Shown: positions 52,542-60,709 of the stretch, in pieces
Layout: every line of letters starts with the position of its first letter
Position numbering within the stretch: the first letter of the stretch is position 1
Source of the DNA: Streptomyces sp. 11x1
Lineage (GTDB): Bacteria; Actinomycetota; Actinomycetes; Streptomycetales; Streptomycetaceae
Direction: 5' to 3'
NCBI RefSeq assembly: GCF_032598905.1
Contig: NZ_CP122458.1
Location: 3,472,001-3,536,000 of the forward strand
DNA: 64,000 nt
Made by a program: the position numbers and the translations under genes
The notes under the pieces: generated by a model
What the model was told of the DNA's origin: nothing
Seen by the model: the letters and a program-made list of their open reading frames with translations, nothing else
Database searches by the model: none

Positions 52542-52674
52542 GCCCGACCGTCCGGTCCGGGTGCCCTGACGTCCGGGCCTCGTGGAATGGGCCGGTGGAC
52601 GCGACGCCCCCGTGCGCTCGTGTGCTGCCGCCTGCCCTCCGCAGGGCCCTCAGCCGAGCGAGGGAGAGCCCCAC

Positions 52675-55131
52675 GTGACCATCGCGCCAGCCGATCCGGT
52701 GTCGGACATCGCCGCGGCCGAGCCGGTTCCAGCCGACCCGTCGGTGGAGTCCGACGGTCCCGGTGCCGCGTTGCTGCGGACCCTGACCGAGCTGACCGCC
52801 GACCTCCCCGACGCCGACCCCGGCCGGGTCGCCGCCGCCGCGCTGCGCGGCCGGTCGGTGCGTGTCTCTGCCGCCGAGATGGTCGCGGAGCTGCGGGAGC
52901 TGGCCACCGAGGCGGCCGCGGGCCTCATCGCCGAGGACCCCGCCTACTCGAAGCTGGCGGCCCGGCTGCTGGCCATCAGCATCCGTGCCGAGGCGGCCTC
53001 GCAGGGTGTCACGACGTTCACCGAGTCCATCGCCGTGGGCCACCGGGAGGGCCTCGTCGCCGACCGTACGGCCGAGTTCGTCCGCGACCACGCCGAGCGT
53101 CTCGACGCCCTGATCGACCCGGCCGGAGACGACCGCTTCGGCTACTTCGGTCTGCGCACCCTGCACAGCCGCTATCTGCTCCGGCACCCGCTCACCCGCA
53201 AGGTCGTCGAGACACCCCAGCACTTCATGCTGCGGGTCGCCGCCGGTCTCGCCGAGGACACGGGAGCCGATCAGGAGGCGGGCCACCGCGCCCTGGACGA
53301 AGTCGCCGCGCTCTACGGGCTCATGAGCCGCCTCGACTACCTCCCCTCCTCGCCCACGCTCTTCAACTCCGGCACGCGACACCCCCAGATGTCGTCCTGC
53401 TACCTCCTCGACTCCCCGCTGGACGAGCTGGACTCCATCTACGACCGCTACCACCAGGTGGCCCGCCTCTCGAAGCACGCCGGCGGCATCGGCCTGTCGT
53501 ACTCCCGCGTCCGCTCGCGCGGTTCGCTGATCCGGGGCACCAACGGACACTCCAACGGCATCGTGCCGTTCCTGAAGACGCTGGACGCCTCGGTCGCCGC
53601 CGTGAACCAGGGCGGCCGACGCAAGGGTGCGGCCGCGGTCTACCTGGAGACCTGGCACTCCGACATCGAGGAGTTCCTGGAGCTGCGCGACAACACAGGC
53701 GAGGACGCCCGGCGTACGCACAACCTGAACCTGGCGCACTGGATCCCGGACGAGTTCATGCGCCGGGTGAACGCCGACGAGCAGTGGTCGCTGTTCTCCC
53801 CGTCCGACGTACCCGAGCTGGTCGACCTGTGGGGCGAGGAGTTCGAGGCCGCGTACCGCAAGGCGGAGGCGGACGGCCTGGCGAAGAAGACCATCGCGGC
53901 CCGTGACCTGTACGGCCGCATGATGCGCACCCTCGCGCAGACCGGCAACGGCTGGATGACCTTCAAGGACGCTGCCAACCGCACGGCGAACCAGACGGCC
54001 GAGCCGGGCCACGTCGTCCACTCCTCCAACCTCTGCACGGAGATCCTGGAGGTCACGAACGACGGGGAGACGGCGGTCTGCAACCTGGGCTCGGTGAACC
54101 TGGGCGCGTTCGTCGACCCGGCGGCGGGCGACATGGACTGGGCACGGCTGGACGCGACCGTCCGGACCGCCGTCACCTTCCTCGACCGTGTGGTCGACAT
54201 CAACTTCTACCCGACCGAGCAGGCGGGCCGCTCCAACGCGAAGTGGCGTCCGGTCGGACTCGGCGCGATGGGCCTGCAGGACGTCTTCTTCCGGCTGCGT
54301 CTGCCCTTCGACTCCGCCGAGGCGAAGGCCCTGTCGACGCGGATCGCCGAGCGCGTCATGCTCGCCGCGTACGAGGCCTCCGCCGACCTCGCCGAGCGGT
54401 CCGGCCGGCTGCCGGCCTGGGAGAAGACCCGTACGGCGCGCGGCGTGCTGCACCCCGACCACTACGGTGTCGAGACCACCTGGCCGGAGCGGTGGGCGGC
54501 CCTGCGTGAGCGCGTCGCGAGGACGGGCCTGCGCAACTCCCTGCTCCTCGCCATCGCGCCGACGGCCACGATCGCCTCGATCGCCGGTGTGTACGAGTGC
54601 ATCGAGCCGCAGGTGTCCAACCTGTTCAAGCGCGAGACGCTGTCCGGTGAGTTCCTCCAGGTCAACTCGTATCTGGTGAAGGACCTGAAGGAGCTGGGCG
54701 TCTGGGACGCCCGCACCCGTGAGGCGCTGCGCGAGTCGAACGGCTCGGTGCAGGACTTCGCGTGGATCCCGGCCGACGTACGGGCGCTGTACCGCACGGC
54801 CTGGGAGATCCCGCAGCGCGGTCTGATCGACATGGCCGCCGCCCGCACCCCGTATCTGGACCAGTCCCAGTCGCTCAACCTGTTCCTGGAGACACCGACC
54901 ATCGGCAAACTCTCCTCGATGTACGCGTACGCCTGGAAGTCGGGCCTGAAAACCACGTACTACCTGCGCTCCCGCCCGGCGACCCGCATCGCCCGCGCCG
55001 CACAGGGCCAGGGCGGCCAGACGCAGACGTCGAACCGGCCGGAGAACACCATCCCCGTCCAGCAGTCGGCCGATCCGGATGCCGTCGCCTGCTCCCTTGA
55101 GAACCCCGAGTCCTGCGAGGCCTGCCAGTAA
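52675..55131 (+). CDS. nrdA: Ribonucleoside-diphosphate reductase, class I alpha subunit
   Basis: An 818-aa large subunit reducing NDPs to dNDPs. Active-site parts: SSCYLLDSPLDELDSIYD (first redox Cys), SSNLCTEILEVTND with the Asn-Cys-Glu triad, CNLGSVNLGAF (second Cys) and the tail ENPESCEACQ (Cys pair for rereduction). The first 100 residues show no VxKRDGR-type ATP-cone. GTG 52675 has AGGGAG 9 bases upstream. It is controlled by NrdR boxes and a B12 riboswitch and coupled to nrdB. Confidence 0.95.
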   Translation: MTIAPADPVSDIAAAEPVPADPSVESDGPGAALLRTLTELTADLPDADPGRVAAAALRGRSVRVSAAEMVAELRELATEAAAGLIAEDPAYSKLAARLLAISIRAEAASQGVTTFTESIAVGHREGLVADRTAEFVRDHAERLDALIDPAGDDRFGYFGLRTLHSRYLLRHPLTRKVVETPQHFMLRVAAGLAEDTGADQEAGHRALDEVAALYGLMSRLDYLPSSPTLFNSGTRHPQMSSCYLLDSPLDELDSIYDRYHQVARLSKHAGGIGLSYSRVRSRGSLIRGTNGHSNGIVPFLKTLDASVAAVNQGGRRKGAAAVYLETWHSDIEEFLELRDNTGEDARRTHNLNLAHWIPDEFMRRVNADEQWSLFSPSDVPELVDLWGEEFEAAYRKAEADGLAKKTIAARDLYGRMMRTLAQTGNGWMTFKDAANRTANQTAEPGHVVHSSNLCTEILEVTNDGETAVCNLGSVNLGAFVDPAAGDMDWARLDATVRTAVTFLDRVVDINFYPTEQAGRSNAKWRPVGLGAMGLQDVFFRLRLPFDSAEAKALSTRIAERVMLAAYEASADLAERSGRLPAWEKTRTARGVLHPDHYGVETTWPERWAALRERVARTGLRNSLLLAIAPTATIASIAGVYECIEPQVSNLFKRETLSGEFLQVNSYLVKDLKELGVWDARTREALRESNGSVQDFAWIPADVRALYRTAWEIPQRGLIDMAAARTPYLDQSQSLNLFLETPTIGKLSSMYAYAWKSGLKTTYYLRSRPATRIARAAQGQGGQTQTSNRPENTIPVQQSADPDAVACSLENPESCEACQ

Positions 55132-56141
55132 TGTCCAGCAACCAGAATCTCCTCGACCCCGGCTTCGAGCTGACTCTCCGCCCGATGCGCTACCCGGACT
55201 TCTACGAGCGCTACCGGGACGCGATCAAGAACACCTGGACCGTCGAGGAGGTCGACCTCCACTCGGACGTCGCCGACCTCGCGAAGCTCTCCCCCGCCGA
55301 GCAGCACCTCATCGGCCGACTGGTCGCGTTCTTCGCGACGGGCGACTCGATCGTGGCGAACAACCTCGTGCTGACCCTCTACAAGCACATCAACTCCCCC
55401 GAGGCGCGGCTCTATCTGAGCCGCCAGCTCTTCGAGGAGGCCGTGCACGTCCAGTTCTATCTGACGCTGCTGGACACTTACCTCCCCGACCCGGAGGACC
55501 GGGCGGCGGCGTTCGCGGCGGTGGAGAACATCCCCTCCATCCGGGAGAAGGCGGAGTTCTGCTTCCGGTGGATGGACTCGGTCGAGAAGCTGGACCGGCT
55601 GGAGTCCCAGGCGGACCGCCGCCGCTTCCTGCTCAACTTGATCTGCTTCGCGGCGTGCATCGAGGGACTGTTCTTCTACGGCGCCTTCGCGTACGTCTAC
55701 TGGTTCCGCAGCCGGGGTCTGCTGCACGGTCTGGCCACTGGCACCAACTGGGTGTTCCGCGACGAGACGATGCACATGTCCTTCGCCTTCGAGGTGGTGG
55801 ACACCGTCCGCAAGGAGGAGCCGGAGCTCTTCGACGACGCGCTCCAGCAACAGGTCACGGACATGCTGAGGGAAGCGGTCGAGGCCGAGCTGCAGTTCGG
55901 GCGCGACCTGTGCGGTGACGGACTGCCGGGCATGAACACCGAGTCGATGCGGCAGTACCTGGAGTGCGTGGCCGACCAGCGTCTCACGCGCCTCGGCTTC
56001 GCCCCGGTGTACGGCTCGGAGAACCCCTTCTCCTTCATGGAGTTGCAGGGCGTCCAGGAGCTGACCAACTTCTTCGAGCGGCGTCCGTCCGCGTACCAGG
56101 TCGCGGTGGAGGGCACCGTCGACCTGGACGAGGACTTCTGA
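55131..56141 (+). CDS. nrdB: Ribonucleoside-diphosphate reductase, class I beta subunit
   Basis: A 336-aa radical-generating subunit. The motif FEEAVHVQFYLTLLDTY supplies a Glu, a His and the radical Tyr (E-AVH-VQF-Y); CIEGLFFYGAF and RDETMHMSF give the other carboxylate and His ligands. The tail FEVEGTVDLDEDF-like (VAVEGTVDLDEDF) docks to NrdA. The ATG overlaps the nrdA stop by one base (TAATG). Confidence 0.95.
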   Translation: MSSNQNLLDPGFELTLRPMRYPDFYERYRDAIKNTWTVEEVDLHSDVADLAKLSPAEQHLIGRLVAFFATGDSIVANNLVLTLYKHINSPEARLYLSRQLFEEAVHVQFYLTLLDTYLPDPEDRAAAFAAVENIPSIREKAEFCFRWMDSVEKLDRLESQADRRRFLLNLICFAACIEGLFFYGAFAYVYWFRSRGLLHGLATGTNWVFRDETMHMSFAFEVVDTVRKEEPELFDDALQQQVTDMLREAVEAELQFGRDLCGDGLPGMNTESMRQYLECVADQRLTRLGFAPVYGSENPFSFMELQGVQELTNFFERRPSAYQVAVEGTVDLDEDF

Positions 56142-56280
56142 GCCGGGCTGCTTCGAGGTGATGGCGTCCCCGGCCGACGTGACCTGCGCGGTCGTCGTCG
56201 TGCCGGGGAGGTGCCGGAGGGGTCGCCGCCTCGGGTGGTGCGGCCGTGGCCATGGGGCGCCGCATGCTTGACGACGGCGA

Positions 56281-56478
56281 TCAGGCGGGGCGGGCGACGC
56301 GGTGCGACGGCGCCGCCTGCCTCTCCTGCGTTGCCCGCCGTTCCTGCGCCGCCCGTTGAAGCTGGCGGTCGATGCGCCGGTCGTGCACGACGCCGACGAT
56401 CGCGGGCAGCACCACCAGGGCGAGCATCCCGAGGACGGCCAGTGTTCCGATGAGTCCTTGCAGCTGTGTCGCATCCAT
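56281..56478 (-). CDS. Small single-pass membrane protein
   Basis: A 65-aa protein. After MDATQLQ comes one hydrophobic helix (LIGTLAVLGMLALVVLPAIV) and a basic, Gln/Arg-rich cytoplasmic tail (RRIDRQLQRAAQERRATQER). No family is recognised. It lies antisense between nrdB and the AraC gene. A strong G/C third-position bias and the clean helix support it, but a longer frame upstream is a shadow. Confidence 0.55.
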   Translation of the reverse strand: MDATQLQGLIGTLAVLGMLALVVLPAIVGVVHDRRIDRQLQRAAQERRATQERQAAPSHRVARPA

Positions 56479-56571
56479 GGACACCACTGTCGCGCCGAAC
56501 ACTCCTGACAAACAGTGGCAGGACTGCCGCACCCCCTCGAATTCCTGCCACTTCCGAGGCACACTGGCAGC

Positions 56572-57534
56572 ATGCTGAAGAACGTGGCCGCCATCCTCAT
56601 GGAGGGCGTGCACCCCTTCGAACTGGGAGTCGTGTGCGAGGTCTTCGGCCTCGACCGCAGCGACGAGGGCCTGCCGGTGTACGACTTCGCGGTCGCGTCG
56701 GCGGAGGGCCCGATCCTGCGGACGCACGCGGGCTTCACCATCTCCACCCCGTACGGCCTGGACCGGCTCGAAGAGGCCGACCTGGTGGTCGTGCCGGCGG
56801 GCGACAGCTACGTGCACCGGATCTACCCGGCCGACCTGCTCGACGCGCTGCGCCGGGCCGTCGACCGGGGCGCCCGGGTGCTGAGCGTGTGCTCGGGCGT
56901 CTTCGTGCTCGGCGCGGCCGGACTGCTGGACGGCCGGCCGTGCACGGTCCACTGGCGGCACGCCGAGGAACTGTCCCGGCAGTATCCGCGCGCGATGGTC
57001 GAGCCGGACGTGCTGTACGTCGACGCGGACCCGGTGATCACCTCGGCGGGCACGGCGGCCGGTATCGACGCCTGTCTGCACATCGTCCGCAAGGAGCACG
57101 GGACGGAGGTGGCGAACAAGATCGCCCGGCGGATGGTGGTGCCACCGCATCGCGACGGCGGCCAGGCCCAGTACATCGAGCGGCCGCTGCCGCGCTCGCA
57201 GTGCGACACGGTCGGCGAGGTGCTCGTATGGATGGAGCAGCACCTCGACGAGGAGGTCACCGTCGAGCAGCTCGCCGCCCGCGCGCACATGTCCCCGCGC
57301 ACGTTCGCCCGCCGCTTCCAGCAGGAGACCGGGACCACCCCGTACCGCTGGATCCTGCGCCAACGGGTGCTGCTGGCCCAGCGGTTGCTGGAGGCGACGG
57401 ACGAGACGGTGGACGCCATCGCCTGGCGCACCGGCTTCGGCACCGCCGCCGCCCTGCGTCATCAGTTCGTCCGGTCGCTGAACACGACCCCGCAGGCCTA
57501 CCGCCGGACGTTCCGGGGCCCGGAGGCCGCCTGA
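56572..57534 (+). CDS. GlxA-type AraC regulator (DJ-1/PfpI-like domain plus HTH)
   Basis: A 320-aa regulator. Residues 1-190 are a glutamine-amidotransferase-like domain (VAAILMEGVHPFELGVVCEV; RVLSVCSGVFVLGAAGLLDG with the elbow Cys), and about 215-315 the AraC HTH pair (VTVEQLAARAHMSPRTFARR; ETVDAIAWRTGFGTAAALRH). ATG 56572 is the family start. In S. coelicolor the nrdAB operon is followed by an AraC-like gene, nrdS. This could be its counterpart, although here a small antisense gene intervenes. Confidence 0.88.
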   Translation: MLKNVAAILMEGVHPFELGVVCEVFGLDRSDEGLPVYDFAVASAEGPILRTHAGFTISTPYGLDRLEEADLVVVPAGDSYVHRIYPADLLDALRRAVDRGARVLSVCSGVFVLGAAGLLDGRPCTVHWRHAEELSRQYPRAMVEPDVLYVDADPVITSAGTAAGIDACLHIVRKEHGTEVANKIARRMVVPPHRDGGQAQYIERPLPRSQCDTVGEVLVWMEQHLDEEVTVEQLAARAHMSPRTFARRFQQETGTTPYRWILRQRVLLAQRLLEATDETVDAIAWRTGFGTAAALRHQFVRSLNTTPQAYRRTFRGPEAA

Positions 57535-57551
57535 GGGCAGGGCGAGTCGGC

Positions 57552-58202
57552 TCAGTCGTTGGCGACCACGGGGTAGCGGGGCTCGTTCTCGGCCATCTGC
57601 CGCAGGGCGTCCTTGCGGTCGCGCTTGGAGAGCCGGTCGATGTAGAGGTAGCCGTACAGGTGGTCGGTCTCGTGCTGGAGGCAGCGCGCGAAGTAGCCGG
57701 TGCCGCGCACCTTGATCGGGTTGCCCTTCTCGTCCTGCCCGGTGACCTCGGCGTAGTCGGGACGGGCGAGCGGCATGTAGGCCGTCGGCACGGACAGGCA
57801 GCCCTCGTTGCTGTCGTCCAACCGGCGCTTCTCGGCCGGGAGTTCGACCAGCTTCGGGTTGCAGATGACTCCGGTGTGACGCTTGCCCTCGTCATCGGGG
57901 CAGTCGTACACGAAGACCTTCAGATCGACACCGACCTGGTTCGCGGCCAGGCCCACGCCCTCCGCCGTGCGCTGGCTGGCGAACATGTCGTCCACCAGCT
58001 TGGCCAGCTCGTCGCCGAACTCCGTGACGTCCTTGCACTCCTTGTGCAGCACCGGGTTCCCGACCACGGTGATCGGCAACGACGTGCCACGCTCGCGGTA
58101 CGCCTGCTCGCGCTCCTCGCAGTCCTCCGTGTCGATGACGAACCCCTCGTCATCGACGGGGAGCACGCCCACGTGCTGCTGATCGGTGTCCTGCTGGGCC
58201 AT
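57552..58202 (-). CDS. def: Peptide deformylase
   Basis: A 216-aa metalloenzyme removing formyl from nascent N-termini. Motif 1 is [10 protein letters not shown], motif 2 EGCLSVP (metal Cys) and motif 3 [11 protein letters not shown] (HExxH variant with Glu). The N-terminal 40 residues ([20 protein letters not shown]) are an actinobacterial extension. The ATG at 58202 is the first of the frame. Streptomycetes have several paralogues. Confidence 0.95.
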   Translation of the reverse strand: MAQQDTDQQHVGVLPVDDEGFVIDTEDCEEREQAYRERGTSLPITVVGNPVLHKECKDVTEFGDELAKLVDDMFASQRTAEGVGLAANQVGVDLKVFVYDCPDDEGKRHTGVICNPKLVELPAEKRRLDDSNEGCLSVPTAYMPLARPDYAEVTGQDEKGNPIKVRGTGYFARCLQHETDHLYGYLYIDRLSKRDRKDALRQMAENEPRYPVVAND

Positions 58203-58262
58203 GACAGACGTACGCCTTCCTCAAAACAACAAGCGATGAAGTTGCTGATACAGGGTACGGGG

Positions 58263-58312
58263 ACCGCGCCCCGTCTTTTGGGGGCGCGGGGAACTGCGCG
58301 AGAAGCCCCACC
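58263..58312. repeat. Copy of the dispersed intergenic repeat
   Basis: Core GCGCGGGGAACTGCGCGA at 58284-58301, preceded by a CGCGCCCCGTCTTTTGGGGG hairpin that may terminate the TPR gene. Confidence 0.75.
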
Positions 58313-58344
58313 GAACCCGCGGCCGAAATCGAACCGCACGCCCC

Positions 58345-59352
58345 CTAACAAACCTCTTCCAGATCCCGCCAGTCACGAGAATCCGGGCTGTCGGCCACCC
58401 ACCCGTCCAGCAACCCCCGAACCAGCGAAGCCGGCGCAGCCACCCCGCACTCCCGCTCCGGCGCCCACAACTGCCCGTCCGTCACATGTCCCAGCGGCCC
58501 GGGATGCCCCGGCTCGCTGTGATCGTGCGGATCGAGATGCTCCCCGTTGCCCTCGTCGGACGGCATCCGTGACTCGGAGCACAGCCGGCACAGCAACCGC
58601 ACCGACGACGACCAGTCCTCCGCCGCGAACCCCGCGTCCGCCGCGAGCCGCTCCAGCGCGTCCCGGTCCGCCTCGGTCGCGGCCTCCAGCAGCACCACCC
58701 AGGTCGGCACGGGGGACGGCGCCCACAACTCGATCTCGTCGAACACCGGATACGCGTGCCCCGCGGCCGTGGTCCGCTCACCGTGCGGCACACCGTCGTG
58801 CAGGACGACCTCGCCCCAGCGCCGCCCGGACGACGGCAACGGGATGGAGAGCACCTCGATCCGGGCGGGGTCGAGCCGCCGTCCCCACACGACCTCGGCC
58901 TCGCCCTCGGGCGAGAGCCGTACGGCCGCGCTGCCGAGGTCCATGCCCACCGGCTCCCCGGAATCGCCGGGTCCGCCACCGGGCTTCGGCCGGGCCGCGC
59001 CTCCGGGCACCCGCAGCCCGTACGCCTGCCACGCCCTACGGGCCAGCGGCCAGTCCTGGAGGGCGGTCGCGGCGATGCCCACGTTCCACCAGTCGGGCGC
59101 GCCGGTCTCCCGGTCGAGCAGTGCGACGGCCCGCAGTCCGGCCGCTCTCGCCTGTTCCCAGTCGTGCCGGAACTTGTGCAGGAGGGCGAGGTTGAACCAG
59201 GACTCGGACAGCCACGGCTCCAGGTCCGCGGCACGTGTCAAAAGCGCCCCCGCGTCCTCGTACCGACCGTCGCCGATCAGCGTGAACGCACGATCGGTGG
59301 CCTGCCGCCAGGAGGCGGAGGGCCGATGCCGTCCCTTGCCGAAGATCCTCAC
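58345..59352 (-). CDS. TPR-repeat protein
   Basis: A 335-aa protein. Residues about 12-100 hold tetratricopeptide-type helices (DRAFTLIGDGRYEDAGALLT; SESWFNLALLHKFRHDWEQA). The remaining part is a conserved unknown domain (GEAEVVWGRRLDPARIEVLS) with LCRLCSES and HDHSEPGH stretches that might bind metal. GTG 59352 (VRIFGKGRHRPS) is chosen because a short tandem duplication lies just upstream. Its partner and function are unknown. Same strand as def. Confidence 0.78.
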   Translation of the reverse strand: MRIFGKGRHRPSASWRQATDRAFTLIGDGRYEDAGALLTRAADLEPWLSESWFNLALLHKFRHDWEQARAAGLRAVALLDRETGAPDWWNVGIAATALQDWPLARRAWQAYGLRVPGGAARPKPGGGPGDSGEPVGMDLGSAAVRLSPEGEAEVVWGRRLDPARIEVLSIPLPSSGRRWGEVVLHDGVPHGERTTAAGHAYPVFDEIELWAPSPVPTWVVLLEAATEADRDALERLAADAGFAAEDWSSSVRLLCRLCSESRMPSDEGNGEHLDPHDHSEPGHPGPLGHVTDGQLWAPERECGVAAPASLVRGLLDGWVADSPDSRDWRDLEEVC

Positions 59353-59391
59353 GATTCCCGCCTGCCAGTTACGGTTCCCGCCTGCCAGTTC
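59352..59391. repeat. 20-bp tandem duplication upstream of the TPR gene
   Basis: CGATTCCCGCCTGCCAGTTA and CGGTTCCCGCCTGCCAGTTC are adjacent and differ at two bases. It covers the ribosome-site/promoter region of the TPR gene. Confidence 0.75.
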
Positions 59392-59479
59392 CGTCGGAGT
59401 GGGCTGGCCGTCGCCCCCGGTACACCCTCTCCCTCGCATCCAACCACGACCGGATGGAGGGGCGCTCATTACCCATGGG

Positions 59480-60709
59480 TTACCCCACCGCGGGCAAGGT
59501 CAGACAGTCTCTCGACAGTACCCGCGCGAGCGACTCCACCACTTCCGGGTGATAGTCCCGGGCCGTGCCCAGCCGCAATTCCTCCAGCGCCCGGAGCGGC
59601 CCTTCCGGCCCTGCTTCCCGGACCTTCTCCTCGTATGCGTTCACGGCCCGCACGATGCGCGCGCCCACCGGCTGCTCACGGTACGGATCCGCCTGGCGCT
59701 CCACCACCACGGCGACCTCGGCGTCCACCCCGGTCTGCCGCACGACGGCGCCGCCCAGCAGCGCGATCCGGCGCTGCTCGGCCACCGGGAGCCCGGCGGT
59801 GGCTCCGGCCGGTACGGGGTCGACGAGGCTCAGCTGGCCGATGTCGTGCATCAGGGCGGCGAACTCGACGACGGTCAGCTGGGACTCGCCGAGTCCCAGC
59901 TCACGGCCCACCTCGCGGCTCAGCAGGGCCACCCTCCGCGCGTGCCCGGCAGGGGTGTACCCGGCGATCTCCGTGGCGCGGGCCAGGGAGGCGATGGTCT
60001 GCCGGTAGGTGGTCCGGACGTGGGCGTACCGCCGCGACGACAGTTGGGTGAGGAGCAGCGGCAGCGAGAACACCGGCAGCGCCCACAGCCCGACGACACC
60101 GGTCGCGAGGGCCATGACGGCCCCCGTCGCGCACACCGCCGACCCTGCTCCGGGCAGCGTCCGCAGTTCGTCCCTCAGCAGCGGGCCGTACGGCCACCGG
60201 GTCCGTGCGTGTGCCATGGCCGCCGCGAGCACGGCGTCGCACAGCGCGGTCAGGACGAGCAGCGCGACGAGGAGCAGGGCGTGGGAGGGGCCGCTCCACT
60301 CCGCGAGCAGGCCCCGGTGGTGCAGCGACTGGAAGCAGAGGGCGGCGAAGGCGACGGCGAGGACGCGACGGGTGAGGTGGTCGACGGTCGATCCGCACCC
60401 CTTGGCCACATGGGGCACGCACCCCGGCAGCGCGGCCGCGACGACGACGGCGACGACCTGGAGCACCCCGTGCCCCGTCGGCCGCCCGCCGTTCTCCCCC
60501 AGCAGCGCGTAGGCCAGCACCCCGGCCGCCCCGAGCGGCGCCACATCACGCCCCTCCGGCCCACGCCACCGCGACAGCTCCCCCACGCTCACCAGCACCC
60601 CGAACGCGAGGGCGACACCGGGATCGTCGAGGCCGTGCCAGAGGGTGTGGCCGAGGGCCAGGACAGCGAGCAGCCCGGCGAGACAGCGCAGACCGCCGAG
60701 CAGGGTCAC
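59480..60709 (-). CDS. Membrane HD-domain protein, degenerate HD-GYP partner
   Basis: A 409-aa protein. About seven N-terminal membrane helices (to about residue 220) precede an HD domain: ATEIAGYTPAGHARRVALLS and VVEFAALMHDIGQLSLVDP (HD kept). Where HD-GYP enzymes have HHERLDGSGYP, this one has VVVERQADPYREQPV, so the GYP motif and metal-binding His pair are missing. GTG 60709 overlaps the upstream HD-GYP stop by 4 bases (GTGA). It is probably a regulatory paralogue of its neighbour. Confidence 0.83.
   Translation of the reverse strand: MTLLGGLRCLAGLLAVLALGHTLWHGLDDPGVALAFGVLVSVGELSRWRGPEGRDVAPLGAAGVLAYALLGENGGRPTGHGVLQVVAVVVAAALPGCVPHVAKGCGSTVDHLTRRVLAVAFAALCFQSLHHRGLLAEWSGPSHALLLVALLVLTALCDAVLAAAMAHARTRWPYGPLLRDELRTLPGAGSAVCATGAVMALATGVVGLWALPVFSLPLLLTQLSSRRYAHVRTTYRQTIASLARATEIAGYTPAGHARRVALLSREVGRELGLGESQLTVVEFAALMHDIGQLSLVDPVPAGATAGLPVAEQRRIALLGGAVVRQTGVDAEVAVVVERQADPYREQPVGARIVRAVNAYEEKVREAGPEGPLRALEELRLGTARDYHPEVVESLARVLSRDCLTLPAVG

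Noticed and set aside
56466..59195. Open frame of about 900 codons overlapping the AraC-type gene, def and the TPR gene
   Set aside because: Codon third positions are not G/C-biased in this frame, and it crosses three real genes.
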